From Planctomycetaceae bacterium (GTDB taxonomy: Bacteria > Planctomycetota > Planctomycetia > Pirellulales > Thermoguttaceae), in contig SFIW01000003.1 in NCBI GenBank assembly GCA_004556055.1, positions 27,848 to 91,847 on the forward strand: a DNA stretch of 64,000 bases. Reading direction: 5' to 3'. Below the pieces are notes generated by a model that did no database searches, had not been told where the DNA came from, and saw nothing but the letters and a program-made list of their open reading frames with translations. Below are positions 1 to 8,823 of the stretch, piece after piece (position 1 is the first letter of the stretch; each line of letters opens with the position of its first letter). Position numbers and translations under genes: made by a program.

Positions 1-1
1 C

Positions 2-2458
2 CTTTTTGCGCAGGAGGAGGCGCGGGAACCGCGCGACTTTGGCGGAATTTATCCGACCTTAGCATATTACAACAACGAAGGGGAATGTGGGACGGGAGCG
101 GTCGTTCCTTGGGCGGATCGCCTTTGGGTGATAACGTACGGTCCTCACCTTCCCAACGGTTCTTCCGATAAACTGTATGAAATCGACGCGGCGCTCCGCC
201 AGACGATTCGTCCCGAAAGCGTAGGGGGAACGAACGCCAACCGAATGATTCATCGCGAATCGAACCAACTTTTCATCGGTCTCCACGCGATTGACGCGCA
301 GGGGAACGTGCGGACGATTCAGCCCAAAGACATGCCGGGCCGCATGACCGCCGTAGCGCGTTCGTGGCTCGATCCGGAACATAAAGTTTACTTCATGACG
401 ATGGAAGAAGGCCTGTACGAGGTTGACGTCGACACGCTGGAAGCGCGCGTTATTTGCAAAGACGGGAACAGCAGTTCGAAGACGGCGGCGGAGGACGTTC
501 TTCCCGGCTATCACGGCAAGGGCGGGTACATGTCTCAACGTCGTCTCGTCTATACGAACAACGGCGAGAATTCGGCGGCGGCGCGCAAAGATCCCACGAC
601 TCCTTCCGGATGTTTAGCGCAATGGACGGGCGAAGGTCCCGATCAAGGCTGGGAGGTCGTGCAACGTTCTCAATTCACCGAGGCGACGGGACCGGATGGT
701 ATTTACGGAGGTAAGACCGGCGAAGAAGAATTGTGGTCTCTTGGCTGGGACGTCCGATCCGTCCTCCTTTACGTTCTTGACGAAGGCAAATGGACGACGT
801 ATCGTCTTCCGAAAGCGTCGCACTGCTACGACGGCGCGCACGGCTGGAATACGGAGTGGCCGCGTATTCGCGAGATTGGCGACCCGGACGATTACCTGGC
901 GACGATGCACGGTCAGTTCTGGAGCTTCCCGAGCGATTTCCGTCCGAGCAAAGCGCGAGGAATTCGCCCGCGGTCGACGTATTTGAAGGTAATCGGGGAC
1001 TTCGCGCTTTGGAACGGTCGCGTCGTCTTTGGCTGTGACGATTCGGCGAAGAACGAATTTTTGAATTCGAGCCCCTTCAAGGGAGGCGTTAAGGGGCCCG
1101 GTCGGAGCCAGTCGAACCTTTGGTTTGTCGAACCGTCTGAAATCGATTCCTTTGGTCCGGCCCTTGGGCGCGGCGCGGTGTGGTTCAACGACGCGACGGA
1201 CGTCGACGCCCCCTCCGATCCGTATCTCTTCGCCGGTTACGACGTTCGCAACGCGTTCTTCAAGTTCGACGCTGCGGAAGGCTCTCCAAAGGAAGTGACG
1301 CTCGTCTTTGAAGTCGACGAGAAGGGGGACGGAAATTGGCGCGAATTGAAGCGCGAGAGCGTCGCGTCGACCGCCGACGGCGGGTACGCTTTCTTTTCCT
1401 TCTCTCCTGAGGATAAGGGAGAATGGATCCGCGTTCGCTGCAACGCGAAATTGAGCGGCGCAACCTGTTTCTTCCACTATAACAATAAGGACGAACGCCT
1501 CGCCGCCGATCGCGCCCCGATCTTCGACGGACTCGCCGCGCCCTCCGACGCGTCATCCTTCTTGACCGCGCGGATGTGGCCTCGCGCCGACGTCGATCGC
1601 TTGGCCGTCGTCGCCCAGAATATTCAAGACGGAAAGGTCGCGAGCGAACGATACTACGAACTCAACGAGTCGGGCACGGCGCTCGAACGCGTCGAGTGTA
1701 AATTCGAAGGGGGCGAGCAAGGGACTATTTCCCGTATTAAGGCGATGGTCGACGCGAAGCCCGTCGACCCGTCCCTCTGCACGATCGACGACATGAGCGT
1801 CCTGGCGCATTACGGCGGCAAGCGCTATCGATTGCCGATCGGTTCGGAAGAAGCGGCGCGCGCCGATCTTCCGGTGGCGAGTCGTTTGGATCGTGAAATC
1901 GCGACTGAACGCGACCTCTTCCACGTCGCGGGAACCTTCTACGAACTTCCTGCGGAAAACGCCGGCGGTTTCCCGAAACTGCGACCTATCTCCACCGATT
2001 CTTCCTTGATCGTCGACTACGCGTCCTATCGCGGACTTCTCGTTCTCGCGGGGGTGAAGAAGGACGCGAGCGACGATTCGAGCCGCATCGTACGTTCCGA
2101 AGACGGAGAGTGCGCCCTTTGGCTCGGCGCGATCGACGAGTTGTGGCGCCTCGGCAAACCGACTGGAAAAGGCTACGTCTGGCGCGAAACGAACGTCGTT
2201 AAGGACGAACCGTCCGATCCGATTCTTGCCGTCGGATTCGATAAGAAACGCGTCGAAATTACCAATCATTCCGATACGCCCGTCGTCGTGCGCGTCGAAG
2301 CCGATCCGACCTGCTTGGAAGATTGGCGCGAGTTCGCTTCCGTCGAGATCCCCGCTGGCGCGACGAAAACGGTCGTCCTTGACGCCGCCCCAGCGTATTG
2401 GCTGCGCGCTGTCGCCGATCGCGACGCCAATCTGTCCGCTCTCTTCATCTACGAATAA
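2..2458 (+). CDS. Secreted hypothetical protein, 5' end outside window
   Basis: The frame is open from base 2, so the start lies left of the window. The first visible residues, LFAQEEAREP, look like the end of a signal peptide (Ala-Gln-Glu after a hydrophobic stretch) leading into the mature chain; this is inference because the hydrophobic core is cut off. About 818 residues are visible. The sequence has many short segments of alternating hydrophobic residues with Gly-Tyr, Trp and Asp turns (for example KVYFMTMEEGLYEVDVDTL), suggesting a beta-propeller-like or other all-beta secreted protein. No catalytic motif was recognised. It ends 52 bases before the secreted FAD oxidoreductase and runs in the same direction, so the two are probably co-transcribed. 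A GTG at 128 sits inside the open frame and is not taken as the start. Confidence is high that it is a real gene and low for any function. Confidence 0.85.
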   Translation, partial: LFAQEEAREPRDFGGIYPTLAYYNNEGECGTGAVVPWADRLWVITYGPHLPNGSSDKLYEIDAALRQTIRPESVGGTNANRMIHRESNQLFIGLHAIDAQGNVRTIQPKDMPGRMTAVARSWLDPEHKVYFMTMEEGLYEVDVDTLEARVICKDGNSSSKTAAEDVLPGYHGKGGYMSQRRLVYTNNGENSAAARKDPTTPSGCLAQWTGEGPDQGWEVVQRSQFTEATGPDGIYGGKTGEEELWSLGWDVRSVLLYVLDEGKWTTYRLPKASHCYDGAHGWNTEWPRIREIGDPDDYLATMHGQFWSFPSDFRPSKARGIRPRSTYLKVIGDFALWNGRVVFGCDDSAKNEFLNSSPFKGGVKGPGRSQSNLWFVEPSEIDSFGPALGRGAVWFNDATDVDAPSDPYLFAGYDVRNAFFKFDAAEGSPKEVTLVFEVDEKGDGNWRELKRESVASTADGGYAFFSFSPEDKGEWIRVRCNAKLSGATCFFHYNNKDERLAADRAPIFDGLAAPSDASSFLTARMWPRADVDRLAVVAQNIQDGKVASERYYELNESGTALERVECKFEGGEQGTISRIKAMVDAKPVDPSLCTIDDMSVLAHYGGKRYRLPIGSEEAARADLPVASRLDREIATERDLFHVAGTFYELPAENAGGFPKLRPISTDSSLIVDYASYRGLLVLAGVKKDASDDSSRIVRSEDGECALWLGAIDELWRLGKPTGKGYVWRETNVVKDEPSDPILAVGFDKKRVEITNHSDTPVVVRVEADPTCLEDWREFASVEIPAGATKTVVLDAAPAYWLRAVADRDANLSALFIYE

Positions 2459-2510
2459 TCGCCAAACGCGCTGACGCGCGTTCCATCCACCTAAACGGAG
2501 GCTGCTGTTA

Positions 2511-4850
2511 ATGAATAAGTTAAAGTCCTTTTTATTACTTGCCGCGTGTTTCGCGCTTCCGTGCGTCGGCGCGCGCGCCCAGACTCTCGAATCGATTCCA
2601 AACGCCCTCTACATCGAAGCGGAAAGCTTCTCGGAGAAGGGCGGATGGGGAATCGACACGCAGTCCGTCGGGCTCGTCGGTTCCCCGTACTTGATCGCGC
2701 ACGGATGGGGTAATCCCGTCGCGGACGCTACCGTCCAAGTCGCCTTCCCCGCAAAGGGAAGTTACCGCGTCTACGCCCGTACAAGAAACTGGGTCGCCCC
2801 GTGGACGACCGACTACGCGCCCGGTCGTTTTCAAGTCGTCGTCGACGGAAGAGCGCTCCAAACGGAATTCGGAACGGAATCTCTCGAATGGGCGTGGCAG
2901 AAGGGAGACGTCGTCAAGATTGGCGATAAGCTCGCGGTCGACGTCGCGTTGCGCGATCTCACGGGCTTTGACGGACGCGTCGACGCGCTCTTTTTTGTGC
3001 CGGTCGATTCGAAGTACGAGCCGACGAACGACCTTGCGGAGCTTGCGAAGTTGCGTCGCGAAGCGTTGAAACTTCCTGCGGAGCCCGAAGCCGCAGGGAA
3101 CGGTAAGACGTACGATCTCGTGGTGGTCGGCGGCGGACTCGCGGGAACTTGCGCGGCGATTAGCGCGGCGCGTCTTGGCGCGACCGTCGCGCTCGTGCAA
3201 GATCGCCCTGTTTTAGGGGGGAACGGCAGTACGGAAATTCGCGTGCACCTCAACGGCGACGTCAACCAACTTCCTTATCCGAATTTGGGGAATCTGACGT
3301 ACCTTATGGGGCCTCACGGCGGCGGAAACGCGCGTGAAGCGGCTCATTATAAGGACGGAGAGCGTCGCGAACTTGTGGAGAAGGAGCCGAATATCGACCT
3401 ATACCTCGGCGTTCAGATAGACGAAGTCAAGACGACGAGCGTCGACGGCGCGCTTCATATCGAAAGCGTGAAGGGGTTCAATATCGAGACGGGTCGCGAG
3501 ACGCGTTTCTGCGGAAAGACCTTCGCGGACTGCACGGGGGACGGAGTCGTCGGCTTTTTAGCGGGCGCTGATTGGTCGATGGGTCGCGAAGCGAAGTCTG
3601 AATACGACGAGCCGAGCGCGCCGGAGAAACGAGACGCGTTGACAATGGGTTCTTCGGTTCAGTGGAATACTGCGGACGCGGGGCATGAGACGAGTTTTCC
3701 GGAACTTCCTTGGGCGATTCAGTTCAACGAACGGACGATCAAACCCTCCGTTCACGGCGACTGGGACTGGGAAGCGGGGATGACGTACAACCAGATAACG
3801 GATATGGAACGTATCCGCGATATCGGTTTGCGCGCCGCTTACGGACATTGGTCGTATATGAAGAATCATATGCAGGGCGCCTGGGCGGAGAAGGTTAAAA
3901 ATCTGCAGTTGAACTGGGTCGCGTACGTCGCGGGTAAACGCGAATCGCGTCGACTTCTCGGCGACTTTGTTTTGCGCGAACAAGATATTGTCGGCGCGAA
4001 AGAGTATCCCGACGCGTCTGTGACGACGACTTGGTCAATCGACTTGCACTATCCCGAACCGTCGAATCTCAAGGATTTCCCTGAAGAGCAGTTCCGCGCG
4101 ATTTGCAAACAGGTTGAGATTCGTCCTTACGCGATCCCGTACCGCTGCCTCTATTCGCGGAACGTGGACAACCTCTTTATGGCGGGGCGCGATATCAGCG
4201 TGACGCACATCGCGCTGGGAACGATCCGCGTTATGCGCACCGGCGGGATGATGGGCGAAGTCGTCGGTATGGCGGCGTCGATTTGTAAGAATCACGATTG
4301 TCTTCCGCGCGACGTCTATAAATCGCACTTGGACGAGCTGAAAGCGTTGATGGAGAAGGGCGTCGCGCCTCCCACGCCGCGCGCGCTTTCCCTCTCTTAT
4401 AAGGCTCCTACCGCGAAAAATCTGGCCCTGGACGCGCAAGTCGAGGTCTCGAGCCTCTATAAGAATGCCAACTACCCGAAAAAATATATCAACGACGGTA
4501 AGTTTGACTTGAGCGACAACGCCTGTCGTTGGGTGAGCGATAAAGGGGATAAACACTGGATCGACTTCGCCTTCGACGCGCCGACGACTATCAACGCCGC
4601 CGTCGTCGTTTCAGGTCAAGCGACGGGTAAGACCCCGTTGAGCGACTTCCGTCTCTTAGTCGAAAAGGACGGCGCGTTCCAGCCGATTCCCCAGGCGGAG
4701 GTTGTCGGGAACGAATCCCCGATCGCGGCGATGAGGTTTGACCGCGTCAGCGCGAAGCGTTTCCGACTGGAAATCACGAAGACTCCGGAGAATTTGGCGC
4801 GCGTCTGGGACGTCGCCTTCTACTCCTTGGAGGGTGAAGAAGCGAAATGA
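2511..4850 (+). CDS. Secreted FAD-dependent oxidoreductase with discoidin-like C-terminus
   Basis: The 779-residue protein begins with a Sec signal peptide (MNKLKSFLLLAACFALPC, cleavage near Ala23). Residues about 30-165 form a beta-rich, carbohydrate-binding-like module. A flavin dinucleotide-binding Rossmann motif follows at 201-245: VVVGGGLAGTCAA, then a basic/Gly-rich LGGNGSTE segment. This is typical of the FAD_oxidored family (also found in secreted planctomycete and verrucomicrobial enzymes). RCLYSRNVDNLFMAGRDIS near 545-565 is the usual second FAD contact. Residues about 630-775 resemble an F5/8 type C (discoidin) sugar-binding fold. A role in oxidising extracellular or periplasmic polysaccharide is inferred from the architecture; the substrate is unknown. 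A GGAGG-like ribosome site (ACGGAGGC) precedes ATG 2511. It follows an unknown secreted protein closely and ends at a strong shared terminator. Confidence 0.85.
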   Translation: MNKLKSFLLLAACFALPCVGARAQTLESIPNALYIEAESFSEKGGWGIDTQSVGLVGSPYLIAHGWGNPVADATVQVAFPAKGSYRVYARTRNWVAPWTTDYAPGRFQVVVDGRALQTEFGTESLEWAWQKGDVVKIGDKLAVDVALRDLTGFDGRVDALFFVPVDSKYEPTNDLAELAKLRREALKLPAEPEAAGNGKTYDLVVVGGGLAGTCAAISAARLGATVALVQDRPVLGGNGSTEIRVHLNGDVNQLPYPNLGNLTYLMGPHGGGNAREAAHYKDGERRELVEKEPNIDLYLGVQIDEVKTTSVDGALHIESVKGFNIETGRETRFCGKTFADCTGDGVVGFLAGADWSMGREAKSEYDEPSAPEKRDALTMGSSVQWNTADAGHETSFPELPWAIQFNERTIKPSVHGDWDWEAGMTYNQITDMERIRDIGLRAAYGHWSYMKNHMQGAWAEKVKNLQLNWVAYVAGKRESRRLLGDFVLREQDIVGAKEYPDASVTTTWSIDLHYPEPSNLKDFPEEQFRAICKQVEIRPYAIPYRCLYSRNVDNLFMAGRDISVTHIALGTIRVMRTGGMMGEVVGMAASICKNHDCLPRDVYKSHLDELKALMEKGVAPPTPRALSLSYKAPTAKNLALDAQVEVSSLYKNANYPKKYINDGKFDLSDNACRWVSDKGDKHWIDFAFDAPTTINAAVVVSGQATGKTPLSDFRLLVEKDGAFQPIPQAEVVGNESPIAAMRFDRVSAKRFRLEITKTPENLARVWDVAFYSLEGEEAK

Positions 4851-4875
4851 CGCGGCGCCGCGCTGCGGGATAAAA

Positions 4876-4920
4876 AAGAAGCGCTCGGGAGAGAACTCGT
4901 CTCTTCCGGGCGCTTTTCTA
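4876..4920. terminator. Bidirectional intrinsic terminator between converging genes
   Basis: A 15-bp stem (AAGCGCTCGGGAGAG at 4879-4893 with CTCTTCCGGGCGCTT at 4901-4915, two G-U wobbles) has a 7-base loop. It is followed by TTTT on the plus strand and by a T-run on the minus strand (the A-run at 4872-4877). It can end both the FAD oxidoreductase transcript and the TolC transcript. Confidence 0.85.
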
Positions 4921-4942
4921 TTGTCGTATCATAGGTCGGAGA

Positions 4943-7900
4943 TTATCGTCGCGCGGAGTCGAAGGAGGCGCTGACGATCGGAACGTTCGAGTCGGTTTTG
5001 GCGTCGACGTCGAAGAGTCCGAGAGATTCGCGCTTCTTTTCGTTCTCTTCTTCTTCCGCTCGAGCGCGACTCAGGAGAATCTGCTCGTCGCGAGCGGCGA
5101 ACGCGTCTTCCGCGTACTTTTCGAAGGTTTGCGCGCGCTGGTAGCCGCCGTTTGAGTCGTCGCTTGTCGCGAATCCTTCAGAATCGTTTTGCGCGACGTC
5201 GGAAACGCCCATTTCCGCTAACGCTTCGCGCGTATATCCCGCAGCGAGCTGCTCGTAGGTCGGGAGTCGATCGACGCCCGAGAGCGCGTCCTGCGACTGC
5301 GACGCGGAGATTCCCGCGACGTAGCTGCGAAGAAGGTTCGAATCGATATTTCCCGGATCGATCCAACGTCCGGTTTCGTCCAGGTTGAAGATCCCCATGA
5401 GGAGCATGAGGTTCATGCGGCGCGACTGGTATTGGAGCCACGTCGTCATGATCTGGTTTTGCGAACTCAAGAGGGATTCGAGAGCGTTCGTCAACGCTTC
5501 CGCGCTCGTGTTGACCGAACCGACGCGAGAAGAACCGGTCGGCGGTTTGGTAAGGTTAAGCTGGGCCGAGTGAACTCGCTTGATTGACGTCAAAACGCTG
5601 TCGCGTTGAAGTTCGAAGTTGATTTGCGCTAATTCGATCGCGCGAATCGAACTGCGAAGCTGCTGATGCACGTTGTCGACGTAGGCGTAATAGTTACGAC
5701 GCGCTTGGTCGTAGGAAATCAACGCCTGACGATAGCTGTTGCGTTCGATGAATCGATCGAGAGGCGCGTCAAACTGGAGGCCCGTTGTGAATTGCGCGTT
5801 GTTGCCGTTGAACTTCACCGGGTTGCTGCCGGTGTTGGAGATTGAACCGCCGACGTTGACGCTCATTTCTGAACGGAGCTGATCGGCGACGATCTCGATA
5901 TTCCGCCACTGGTCGACGAGGCTCGAACGGACGTTCATCCAGTCGAGACGGCGTTCCTGAGCGACGCGGAACGCGTCGTTGGAGTCGACGTCGACGATTG
6001 CGAGTTCGACCGATTCAAGACGCGCGCGCGCTTGTACCAGACGCAACGTCATGATCTCTTCGGAAAGCTTGGTGAGGCAGGAACTGAACCAGAAGCGGTA
6101 GACGTCGTCGCGCATGAGACTTCCGGAGCGAAGCTGAGCGACGCTTTTGGCGAGTTGTTGACGACGAGTCATCAGTTCGGCGCGATTCTCCTCCGTCGCG
6201 TTCGCTAAATCGCGTTCGAGTTCCTTGATCGAGTTTTCGATTTCGTCCGCGTTAAACTGGATCGGATCGTTGAGTTCCGATTCCATGTGCAGATCGGAGA
6301 CGAGGGACGTCACTGTCGACGGGAAGGGCGTTTCCTCCGGGTTTTCACGACCGGCGATAATCATCGACGCGAGATCGCTCGGGGAATAGGCGAGCGCCGT
6401 CTGATTGATGAGTTCGAGCGTCTTCGCAACGTCGTATTTGACTCCGCGCGCCTTCAGGACGACTCCGAATTCGTTGATCGTCTCTTGAGGACGATCGAGG
6501 TCGTTGCGGATTTCGACGACGCGTTCGTCAAAGAGACGATAGTCGGCGAAGGAGCTGTCGAGCTCGGGATTTTCCTTTTCGAAGCGTTCGCGCATCGCTT
6601 CAAGAGCTGCGACGCGTCGCGGACGGACGTTGCGTTCGAGGTTGTCGACGTCGGCGTTCGTCTCGTTCAGACCCGCCGCGAAGAGCTGATCGAATTCCGA
6701 GAAGATCGCGCGCAGATCCGCCGTCGTTAAACGCGTGATCGGACGCTCGGGGTTGCGTAGTTCGTCGATCGAGCGAATATAGCGTTCGCGCGTCGTGCCG
6801 ACGATCTCGTTGTCCTTGTTGCGGAGCCACGCCAAGAAGACGGTGACGTCGTTCTGGAGCTTTTCAAGCGTTTCCGGCATCAGGACGAATTGATCCAATA
6901 ACGGGTCGCGAATCACGACGTTCTCAATATCGGGGGGTAGCCCGAGGGAGATGAGATAGGTTTCAACGGAGTCGCGATAGGAGTCCTTCAACTCGATGAG
7001 GCTTTGTTGCGAAGAGAGCCAGTTCTGACGCATACGATCGACGTCGGTACGGTCGGTGATGCGGCTCGTCGCGAAGTACTCTTCATAACGCTGATAGTTG
7101 TCTTCCGACGACGCAACGTTCGCTTCCTGGTTCAGGATACGGATTTGGCTTGACAGGAGCCCGTAGAAGCCGCCGACTTGCGCGTTGCCGACCCCGCTGC
7201 CGGGATAGCCGCCGCTCGAAGGCGCCGAGACGGGAGATGAACCGGTGAGAACGCCGACGTAAAAACCTTGTTGATAGAAGGCGAGTTGACGAACGTTGGC
7301 GAGAAGCTGGCGTTCGCTTCGCGTCAGGGACTCGAGAACGATCGCGCGTCCCGCGCCGCGGAGGAACGGTTGCGTGATCGAGTAACTCAAGTTCGTCGTC
7401 GGGGTCATCGTGTTGGAACCAGGACTGAAGGTCCAAACCATCGAGTTGGCCAAGTCGGCGACGACGGTCGCGCCCGTCGCAAGCGTTTTGGATCCGCGAA
7501 GGCTAAGCGTCTCCGCTTCGAGCGTACTGACGCTTTGGTCTTTCGTGAAGGCGCCGCGGTTATTGTAGAAAAGGGACGTACCTCCGTAAAAACGCGTGTC
7601 GAACGCGTAGCGTTGCGCCGTAACGTTGAGCGCCGACAAGTAGACGTTTTCAAGCGCCGTTCTGTATTGCGGCGAATGAAGCAACGCCAAATCGAACGCG
7701 ACCTTTTGATCGAGGACGATTTCCCCCTTTTCATTGGGCGCGGGAAGGGTGTTGCGCCAGTTTTCGTTTTCTATCGTGCGCGTAAAGCCGTTTTGCGTCC
7801 ATTTCTTCAGCCCCTTAGGCCCCTCGACGTTCGCTAAAAGGCGCCCTGCCGTCGGATCGTCGATCGGAGAGGGTTGGGCGTCGGGATTGTAACGATTCGC

Positions 7901-8176
7901 ATAGCGCGACCCCGAGGATTCTTGGAGCGTAAAGTTGTCTAATTCCCAGTATTTCTCGTCGGCGCTCTTGTCCACCGTATTGAGCAACTTATAGACGTCG
8001 GAGTCGGCGTCGCTTCGATAATGGGCTCTAGAACATCCCCCAAGAGCGACGGCGCAGGCAGTTCCAAGAACCGCAAGAAAGAATCCTCGACTAAACTGCA
8101 AAGAATTATGCGTCTTTCGTATACTGTCTTTTCGCTCGCGTCGGGTCGCGGTCTTGGCGAACAATTTGTATTTCAT
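4943..8176 (-). CDS. Long TolC-family outer-membrane lipoprotein
   Basis: Outer-membrane efflux (TolC/OEP) family by pattern: long amphipathic helices rich in Gln, Asn, Arg and Glu, with TolC-like segments such as TNLSYSITQPFLRGAGR near 250 and FDAPLDRFIERNSYRQALIS near 830, and a repeat of the helical barrel theme in the second half. The chain is about 1077 residues against roughly 450-500 for classical TolC, with a long helical insertion in the middle; long versions are common in Planctomycetes. A hydrophobic segment ending in a lipobox (VALGGC, Cys48 from the chosen start) predicts a lipoprotein anchored in the outer membrane. The open frame extends 30 residues upstream to 8266, but AAAGGA lies about 11 bases before the ATG at 8176, whereas the ATG at 8188 directly abuts it, so 8176 is preferred. 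No inner-membrane pump or adaptor gene is adjacent. Confidence 0.8.
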   Translation of the reverse strand: MKYKLFAKTATRRERKDSIRKTHNSLQFSRGFFLAVLGTACAVALGGCSRAHYRSDADSDVYKLLNTVDKSADEKYWELDNFTLQESSGSRYANRYNPDAQPSPIDDPTAGRLLANVEGPKGLKKWTQNGFTRTIENENWRNTLPAPNEKGEIVLDQKVAFDLALLHSPQYRTALENVYLSALNVTAQRYAFDTRFYGGTSLFYNNRGAFTKDQSVSTLEAETLSLRGSKTLATGATVVADLANSMVWTFSPGSNTMTPTTNLSYSITQPFLRGAGRAIVLESLTRSERQLLANVRQLAFYQQGFYVGVLTGSSPVSAPSSGGYPGSGVGNAQVGGFYGLLSSQIRILNQEANVASSEDNYQRYEEYFATSRITDRTDVDRMRQNWLSSQQSLIELKDSYRDSVETYLISLGLPPDIENVVIRDPLLDQFVLMPETLEKLQNDVTVFLAWLRNKDNEIVGTTRERYIRSIDELRNPERPITRLTTADLRAIFSEFDQLFAAGLNETNADVDNLERNVRPRRVAALEAMRERFEKENPELDSSFADYRLFDERVVEIRNDLDRPQETINEFGVVLKARGVKYDVAKTLELINQTALAYSPSDLASMIIAGRENPEETPFPSTVTSLVSDLHMESELNDPIQFNADEIENSIKELERDLANATEENRAELMTRRQQLAKSVAQLRSGSLMRDDVYRFWFSSCLTKLSEEIMTLRLVQARARLESVELAIVDVDSNDAFRVAQERRLDWMNVRSSLVDQWRNIEIVADQLRSEMSVNVGGSISNTGSNPVKFNGNNAQFTTGLQFDAPLDRFIERNSYRQALISYDQARRNYYAYVDNVHQQLRSSIRAIELAQINFELQRDSVLTSIKRVHSAQLNLTKPPTGSSRVGSVNTSAEALTNALESLLSSQNQIMTTWLQYQSRRMNLMLLMGIFNLDETGRWIDPGNIDSNLLRSYVAGISASQSQDALSGVDRLPTYEQLAAGYTREALAEMGVSDVAQNDSEGFATSDDSNGGYQRAQTFEKYAEDAFAARDEQILLSRARAEEEENEKKRESLGLFDVDAKTDSNVPIVSASFDSARR

Positions 8177-8602
8177 TCTGAAACTCATTCCTTTCACGTA
8201 GACGTCCGTGTCTACGATCGCGCGTCCGCACATTGCGAACGCCTGATTTTCAAACGCTCTGACCACGCGAATCCATTCGCGTCGACGGTTACTCGCCGCC
8301 TTTGAGCCTACTTTGTTCCTTCTGACGCAATAAAAAAACGAAAAACCCGAAATTCTGAGGAACCGTGAGACCGGTCATTGTTTTCTATCGGCTCTTAACC
8401 CCTTTCACTTTTCCTAAAATTTCTGTTTGTTGGGATTTTGCGGAATTTTTGCAAGAAAAACGTTGCAAGAACTTTGATTTCTTTTAGCGCGTCTTGTCGC
8501 TGCTCCGACGGCCAGCAGACGACAGATAATTCCGGTTGTGTTGATAACGCAAAAAAAAGAAAAAAGAAAAGGCTCGATTTTTTGGTAATGCGGGGAAAAA
8601 AC
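8177..8602. other. AT-richer intergenic region without recognisable gene
   Basis: This stretch separates the TolC gene (minus strand) from the promoter of the next plus-strand gene. Short overlapping open frames on both strands (8395-8634, 8438-8650) lack ribosome sites and protein-like composition. No RNA gene was recognised. The TolC promoter presumably lies here, but no convincing -35/-10 pair was found. Confidence 0.5.
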
Positions 8603-8631
8603 TTGACATTTTCGATAAGTGACGGTACTAT
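8603..8631 (+). promoter_or_regulatory. Strong sigma-70-type promoter
   Basis: TTGACA at 8603-8608 and TACTAT at 8626-8631 are separated by exactly 17 bases, the best consensus promoter in the window. Transcription would start near 8638, leaving a leader of about 185 bases before ATG 8824. The leader holds a small hairpin (AGCGAC at 8759-8764 with GTCGCT at 8772-8777). No other gene intervenes. Confidence 0.7.
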
Positions 8632-8823
8632 CAATAGGGTAAAGTTTTAATGTCGAAGCGCTCTTGTTTACAATTTGATGTTAAAACGGATAATTTGAAG
8701 AAAGTAGCTAATTGTAATTGGCTTTTTGGACGATACGCAAAGCATACGCATAGCAGATAGCGACGAGCGGCGTCGCTTGCATAGGTTGCGCCCAGGATCC
8801 TCTCGGGACGTGGAGACGGAAAA

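Noticed and set aside
8395..8650. Overlapping small open frames on both strands
   Set aside because: No ribosome site, low-complexity Lys/Phe composition, and the strong promoter runs through them.
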